DNA of 64,000 nt from Streptomyces bathyalis. GTDB lineage: Bacteria; Actinomycetota; Actinomycetes; Streptomycetales; Streptomycetaceae. Shown here in pieces: positions 61,128 to 64,000 of this stretch (the first letter of the stretch is position 1; every line of letters starts with the position of its first letter). The position numbers and the translations under genes were made by a program. Under the pieces are notes generated by a model. The model ran no database searches. It was not told where the DNA came from and saw nothing but the letters and a program-made list of their open reading frames with translations. The DNA lies in NCBI RefSeq assembly GCF_015910445.1, contig NZ_CP048882.1, positions 4,340,001 through 4,404,000 of the forward strand, read 5' to 3'.

Positions 61128-61402
61128 GCGTGAACGTCCGTATCCCGACCATCCTGCGCACTTACACCGGCGGGCAGGCGGAGGTGAGCGCCGAGGGTGC
61201 GACCCTCTCCGAGGTGCTGACCGATCTTGAGAACAACCACACCGGCATCGGTGCGCGGGTGCTCGACGACTCGGGCAACCTGCGCCGATTCGTCAACGTC
61301 TACGTGAACGACGACGACGTCCGCTTCGAGCAGGGCCTTCAGACGCCGACGCCGGACGGTGCCGGTGTGTCCATCATTCCCGCGGTTGCGGGGGGCTGCT
61401 GA
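61124..61402 (+). CDS. cysO: CysO-like sulfur carrier protein with C-terminal GGC
   Basis: 92-residue ubiquitin-like protein of the MoaD/ThiS family that carries sulfur as a C-terminal thiocarboxylate for cysteine synthesis (CysM/Mec pathway). Sequence VNVRIPTILRTYTGGQAEVSAEGATLSEVLTDLENN and RFVNVYVNDDDVRFEQGL closely recall mycobacterial CysO. The end is AVAGGC, one Cys beyond the usual Gly-Gly. The encoded Cys would have to be removed, for instance by a Mec-type hydrolase, before thiocarboxylation (inference). It is co-translated with thrC. Confidence 0.9.
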   Translation: MSVNVRIPTILRTYTGGQAEVSAEGATLSEVLTDLENNHTGIGARVLDDSGNLRRFVNVYVNDDDVRFEQGLQTPTPDGAGVSIIPAVAGGC

Positions 61403-61460
61403 GGTCTCGTGAGAGGTCGGTGAAGGCCCCCTGAGCCGGGCTCCGATTCCCCTACTGTCG

Positions 61461-61504
61461 AACCGCCTTCTCCGGGAACGCCGAACGAAACGGAGGGGGC
61501 GGTT
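61461..61504 (+). terminator. hairpin after thrC-cysO
   Basis: AACCGCCTTCTCCG (61461-61474) pairs with CGGAGGGGGCGGTT (61491-61504) with two G-U pairs and a 16-nt loop, 59 bp after cysO. Confidence 0.55.
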
Positions 61505-61874
61505 CCGCGTGTGGGGACGCGATAGGGTTGCGCCCAATCCCACCCCAGAGACTCACCCGGCATGTGCCGGGAGCATGTGAGAACGCGACAAGTTGTGCCC
61601 GAATTCGGGGCGGCAATTGTCGTGTTGGCACGCTATGCCCGGCCATGCTTGCCCCGCTTCTCCGCATATTGCGGGCTTTTGGGCCCTCGGTCGGTGCTCA
61701 GATTTCTCGTCTTCGCGACCTGTTGCAGAGGGCGTCCGTGCAGATACATTCAGCCGCGGTCGACGCCTTCCGGTGTAAGCCTCCGCACATCTGCGGGGCC
61801 GTACCGGAGGTGAGGTCTGACCCGGGTCCGCGAAGTGCGGGCTCGTGCAAGGGCCAGTAATAGGGGAGTTAGGG
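61505..61874 (+). other. long upstream region / possible structured leader of the cold-shock gene
   Basis: 370 bp without a convincing gene. It contains small hairpins (CCGCA-CATC-TGCGG near 61786-61799) and a patch CCGCATATTGCGG near 61664-61676. Long structured 5' leaders are usual for cold-shock mRNAs, but this one is inferred. Promoter not located. Confidence 0.45.
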
Positions 61875-62078
61875 ATGGCTCAGGGCACCGTCAAGTGGTT
61901 CAACGCGGAGAAGGGATACGGCTTCATCGCGGTCGACGGTGGTGCGGACGTGTTCGTGCACTACAGCGCGATCCAGATGGACGGCTACCGCACCCTGGAC
62001 GAAGGACAGCGGGTCGAGTTCGAGATCTCGCAGGGTCAGAAGGGGCCGCAGGCGGACATGGTCCGTGTGACTGCCTGA
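61875..62078 (+). CDS. cold-shock protein (CspA family)
   Basis: 67-residue single-stranded nucleic acid chaperone. Both RNP motifs are intact: GTVKWFNAEKGYGFIAV (RNP1) and DVFVHYSAIQ (RNP2). The usual C-terminal QRVEFEISQGQKGPQADMVRVTA follows. ATG 61875 has GGGGAGTTAGGG before it. A strong hairpin terminator follows and separates it from groEL. Confidence 0.97.
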   Translation: MAQGTVKWFNAEKGYGFIAVDGGADVFVHYSAIQMDGYRTLDEGQRVEFEISQGQKGPQADMVRVTA

Positions 62079-62125
62079 GCACCCGCAACACTGCGCAGAG
62101 CTGCAACAGCCGTAGCAACAGCCGT

Positions 62126-62164
62126 AAGAGGGGCCGTACCTCGTGAAGAGGTGCGGCCCCTCTT
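62126..62164 (+). terminator. strong hairpin terminator after the cold-shock gene
   Basis: 17-bp stem with one G-U pair, 62126-62142 with 62148-62164, and a 5-nt loop GTGAA. It is preceded by a tandem GCAACAGCCGTA repeat. Confidence 0.88.
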
Positions 62165-62286
62165 CGCTGTTCGGACTTCTCCTCCCGCGGCCGGCCCGGC
62201 CGGGCGCGTGCCCGGCGGTGCACCGCGGGACGTTCCCGGACCGATCGGTTGCGTCGGCCCCGGCCCGGTGTGATGTCCTGGGGGCG

Positions 62287-62348
62287 CTTGCACTCGCAGG
62301 GGTCGAGTGCTAATCATTGCGTTAGCACTCTCCGAGTGAGAGTGACAG
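62287..62348 (+). promoter_or_regulatory. two CIRCE operators (HrcA) upstream of groEL
   Basis: First: CTTGCACTC - 9 bp - GAGTGCTAA (62287-62313). Second: TTAGCACTC - 9 bp - GAGTG plus mismatched ACAG (62322-62348). The consensus TTAGCACTC-N9-GAGTGCTAA is bound by HrcA. Two such elements are known before streptomycete groEL genes. Confidence 0.93.
62288..62317 (+). promoter_or_regulatory. groEL promoter within the first CIRCE
   Basis: TTGCAC (62288-62293) and TAATCA (62311-62316) are 17 bp apart and lie inside the first CIRCE, so HrcA binding would cover the promoter. The transcript would start about 170 bp before the ATG. Confidence 0.55.
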
Positions 62349-62496
62349 ACAAGGACCGGGTCGGTGAGGCTCGTTCGCCGGGTGGAGCAAGGAACCACGC
62401 GGCCGAAGGGCCGTCCGTCGCGGGCGCCAGCGCGGTCCGGTATACCCGTCCCCTGGTTGTGCAGGGGGATCCCCAGTCCGGGAGGGACCACTTCAC

Positions 62497-64000
62497 ATGG
62501 CCAAGATCATCGCGTTCGACGAGGAGGCACGGCGCGGCCTCGAGCGCGGGATGAACCAGCTCGCCGACGCCGTCAAGGTCACGCTCGGCCCCAAGGGCCG
62601 GAACGTCGTGCTGGAGAAGAAGTGGGGCGCCCCCACGATCACCAACGACGGTGTCTCCATCGCCAAGGAGATCGAGCTCGAGGACTCCTACGAGAAGATC
62701 GGCGCCGAGCTGGTCAAGGAGGTCGCGAAGAAGACGGACGACGTCGCCGGTGACGGCACGACGACCGCGACCGTCCTCGCCCAGGCGCTCGTCAAGGAAG
62801 GCCTGCGCAACGTCGCCGCCGGTGCCAACCCGATGGCGCTCAAGCGCGGCATCGAGCGTGCCACCGAGGCCGTCTCCGCCGCCCTGCTCGAGCAGGCGAA
62901 GGACGTGGAGACCAAGGAGCAGATCGCCTCCACGGCCTCCATCTCCGCCGGCGACCCGCAGATCGGCGAGCTCATCGCCGAGGCGATGGACAAGGTCGGC
63001 AAGGAAGGCGTCATCACCGTCGAGGAGTCGCAGACCTTCGGGCTCGAGCTGGAGCTCACCGAGGGCATGCGCTTCGACAAGGGCTACATCTCCGCGTACT
63101 TCGCCACCGACATGGAGCGCATGGAGGCGGAGCTCGAGGACCCCTACATCCTCATCGTCAACTCCAAGATCGGCAGCGTGAAGGACCTCCTTCCGCTGCT
63201 CGAGAAGGTCATGCAGTCGGGCAAGCCGCTGCTGATCATCGCCGAGGACGTCGAGGGCGAGGCCCTGTCCACGCTCGTCGTGAACAAGATCCGCGGCACC
63301 TTCAAGTCCGTCGCCGTCAAGGCTCCGGGCTTCGGCGACCGCCGCAAGGCGATGCTCGGTGACATCGCCATCCTCACCGGCGGCACCGTCATCTCCGAAG
63401 AGGTCGGCCTCAAGCTGGAGAACGCCGGTCTGGAGCTGCTGGGCCGCGCTCGCAAGGTCGTCATCACCAAGGACGAGACCACGATCGTCGACGGTGCGGG
63501 CGACAGCGACCAGGTCGCCGGCCGCGTCTCGCAGATCCGCGCCGAGATCGAGAACTCGGACTCGGACTACGACCGCGAGAAGCTCCAGGAGCGTCTGGCC
63601 AAGCTCGCCGGCGGCGTCGCCGTCATCAAGGCGGGTGCCGCCACCGAGGTGGAGCTGAAGGAGCGCAAGCACCGCATCGAGGACGCGGTGCGCAACGCCA
63701 AGGCCGCCGTCGAGGAGGGCATCGTCGCCGGTGGTGGCGTGGCTCTGCTCCAGGCGTCCAGCGTCTTCGAGAAGCTGGAGCTGGAAGGCGACGAGGCGAC
63801 GGGCGCCCAGGCCGTCAAGCTCGCGCTGGAGGCACCGCTCAAGCAGATCGCGATCAACGCCGGTCTCGAGGGCGGCGTCGTGACGGAGAAGGTGCGCAAC
63901 CTGAAGCCGGGTCACGGCCTCAACGCCGCCACCGGGGAGTACGTGGACATGCTCGCCGAGGGCATCAACGACCCGGCGAAGGTGACCCGTTCCGCTCTGC
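62497..64000 (+). CDS. groEL: GroEL chaperonin, C-terminal end outside window
   Basis: First 501 codons of a 60-kDa chaperonin. Visible: MAKIIAFDEEARRGLERG, LGPKGRNVVLEKKWGAP (ATP site), VAGDGTTTATVLAQAL, equatorial and apical parts (EGMRFDKGYISAYF, PLLIIAEDVEGEALSTLVVNK) and GIVAGGGVALL near the end. There is no groES upstream; the gene follows CIRCE elements and the cold-shock gene, which is the layout of the solitary groEL2 copy in Streptomyces. ATG 62497 has GGGAGGGA upstream. Confidence 0.97.
   Translation, partial: MAKIIAFDEEARRGLERGMNQLADAVKVTLGPKGRNVVLEKKWGAPTITNDGVSIAKEIELEDSYEKIGAELVKEVAKKTDDVAGDGTTTATVLAQALVKEGLRNVAAGANPMALKRGIERATEAVSAALLEQAKDVETKEQIASTASISAGDPQIGELIAEAMDKVGKEGVITVEESQTFGLELELTEGMRFDKGYISAYFATDMERMEAELEDPYILIVNSKIGSVKDLLPLLEKVMQSGKPLLIIAEDVEGEALSTLVVNKIRGTFKSVAVKAPGFGDRRKAMLGDIAILTGGTVISEEVGLKLENAGLELLGRARKVVITKDETTIVDGAGDSDQVAGRVSQIRAEIENSDSDYDREKLQERLAKLAGGVAVIKAGAATEVELKERKHRIEDAVRNAKAAVEEGIVAGGGVALLQASSVFEKLELEGDEATGAQAVKLALEAPLKQIAINAGLEGGVVTEKVRNLKPGHGLNAATGEYVDMLAEGINDPAKVTRSAL

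Noticed and set aside
61528..61860. Overlapping small frames upstream of the cold-shock gene
   Set aside because: Several frames overlap in one stretch, with no ribosome binding site or family; more likely mRNA leader.

Overview
The window looks like a chromosomal core segment of a Streptomyces or very close relative. It is uniformly GC-rich, has many GTG starts preceded by GGAGG-type ribosome binding sites, and its long GC-rich hairpin terminators lack U-tracts. The gene families are typical of the genus: DUF6233, DUF3263, TerD, CdgB, a DasR-type nag locus and CIRCE-groEL. From memory, the order terD - release-factor-like - flavin reductase - cdgB - nagA/nagK - lipoprotein - otsB - thrC - csp - groEL resembles S. 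coelicolor SCO4277-SCO4296; no alignment was run.

Layout. 1-4.6 kb: two-component system (sensor kinase cut by the window edge), a secreted lamin-tail protein, a small membrane protein, a frameshifted HpaI-type aldolase and a DUF6233 protein. 4.9-9 kb: ABC exporter pair and a secreted FG-GAP protein. 9.2-16.2 kb: a sugar locus (LacI regulator, GH3 glycosidase, binding lipoprotein, two permeases) tied together by GAAA-N-TTTC-type palindromes. 16.2-24.6 kb: short UvrA-like ATPase with operator-like repeats, AraC/glyoxalase pair, a frameshifted amino-acid permease with a ROK kinase, and an AraC regulator divergent from a cupin/SnoaL pair. 24.9-28.7 kb: an unusual two-gene module of a P-loop NTPase and a membrane-anchored type-1 periplasmic-binding domain. 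28.7-31.3 kb: SRAP protein and a GAF/PucR-type regulator. 31.6-38.6 kb: a chaperone operon dnaK-grpE-cbpA-cbpM-clpB-DUF2267. 38.8-45.7 kb: housekeeping and small genes, including a family-5 uracil-DNA glycosylase, a possible EACC1-like remnant, a GH25 lysozyme, TerD and an ArfB-like release factor. 46-49 kb: cdgB (c-di-GMP synthesis), with a palindrome over its promoter, and a CBM-type membrane protein. 49-54 kb: PfkB kinase and nagK-nagA with a DasR-like site, divergent from a sugar-binding lipoprotein. 54-59.5 kb: a peptidase gene broken by a small repeat, otsB, an IS481 element, otsA and gpgS (trehalose and glucosylglycerate). 59.6-64 kb: SAM riboswitch-thrC-cysO, a cold-shock gene, and CIRCE-controlled groEL running off the end.

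Structural oddities. Two conserved genes carry single-base frameshifts. A family of short GC-rich palindromic repeats occurs five times: three copies read in frame through genes and one breaks a gene. A fresh-looking IS481 insertion with a 6-bp target duplication sits exactly at the otsB stop codon. The best candidate for an undescribed system is the NTPase/PBP-1 pair at 24.9-28.7 kb. Two sequence-level oddities also deserve attention: the CysO homologue with an encoded C-terminal cysteine, and the EACC1-like remnant. No tRNA, rRNA or CRISPR array was seen.
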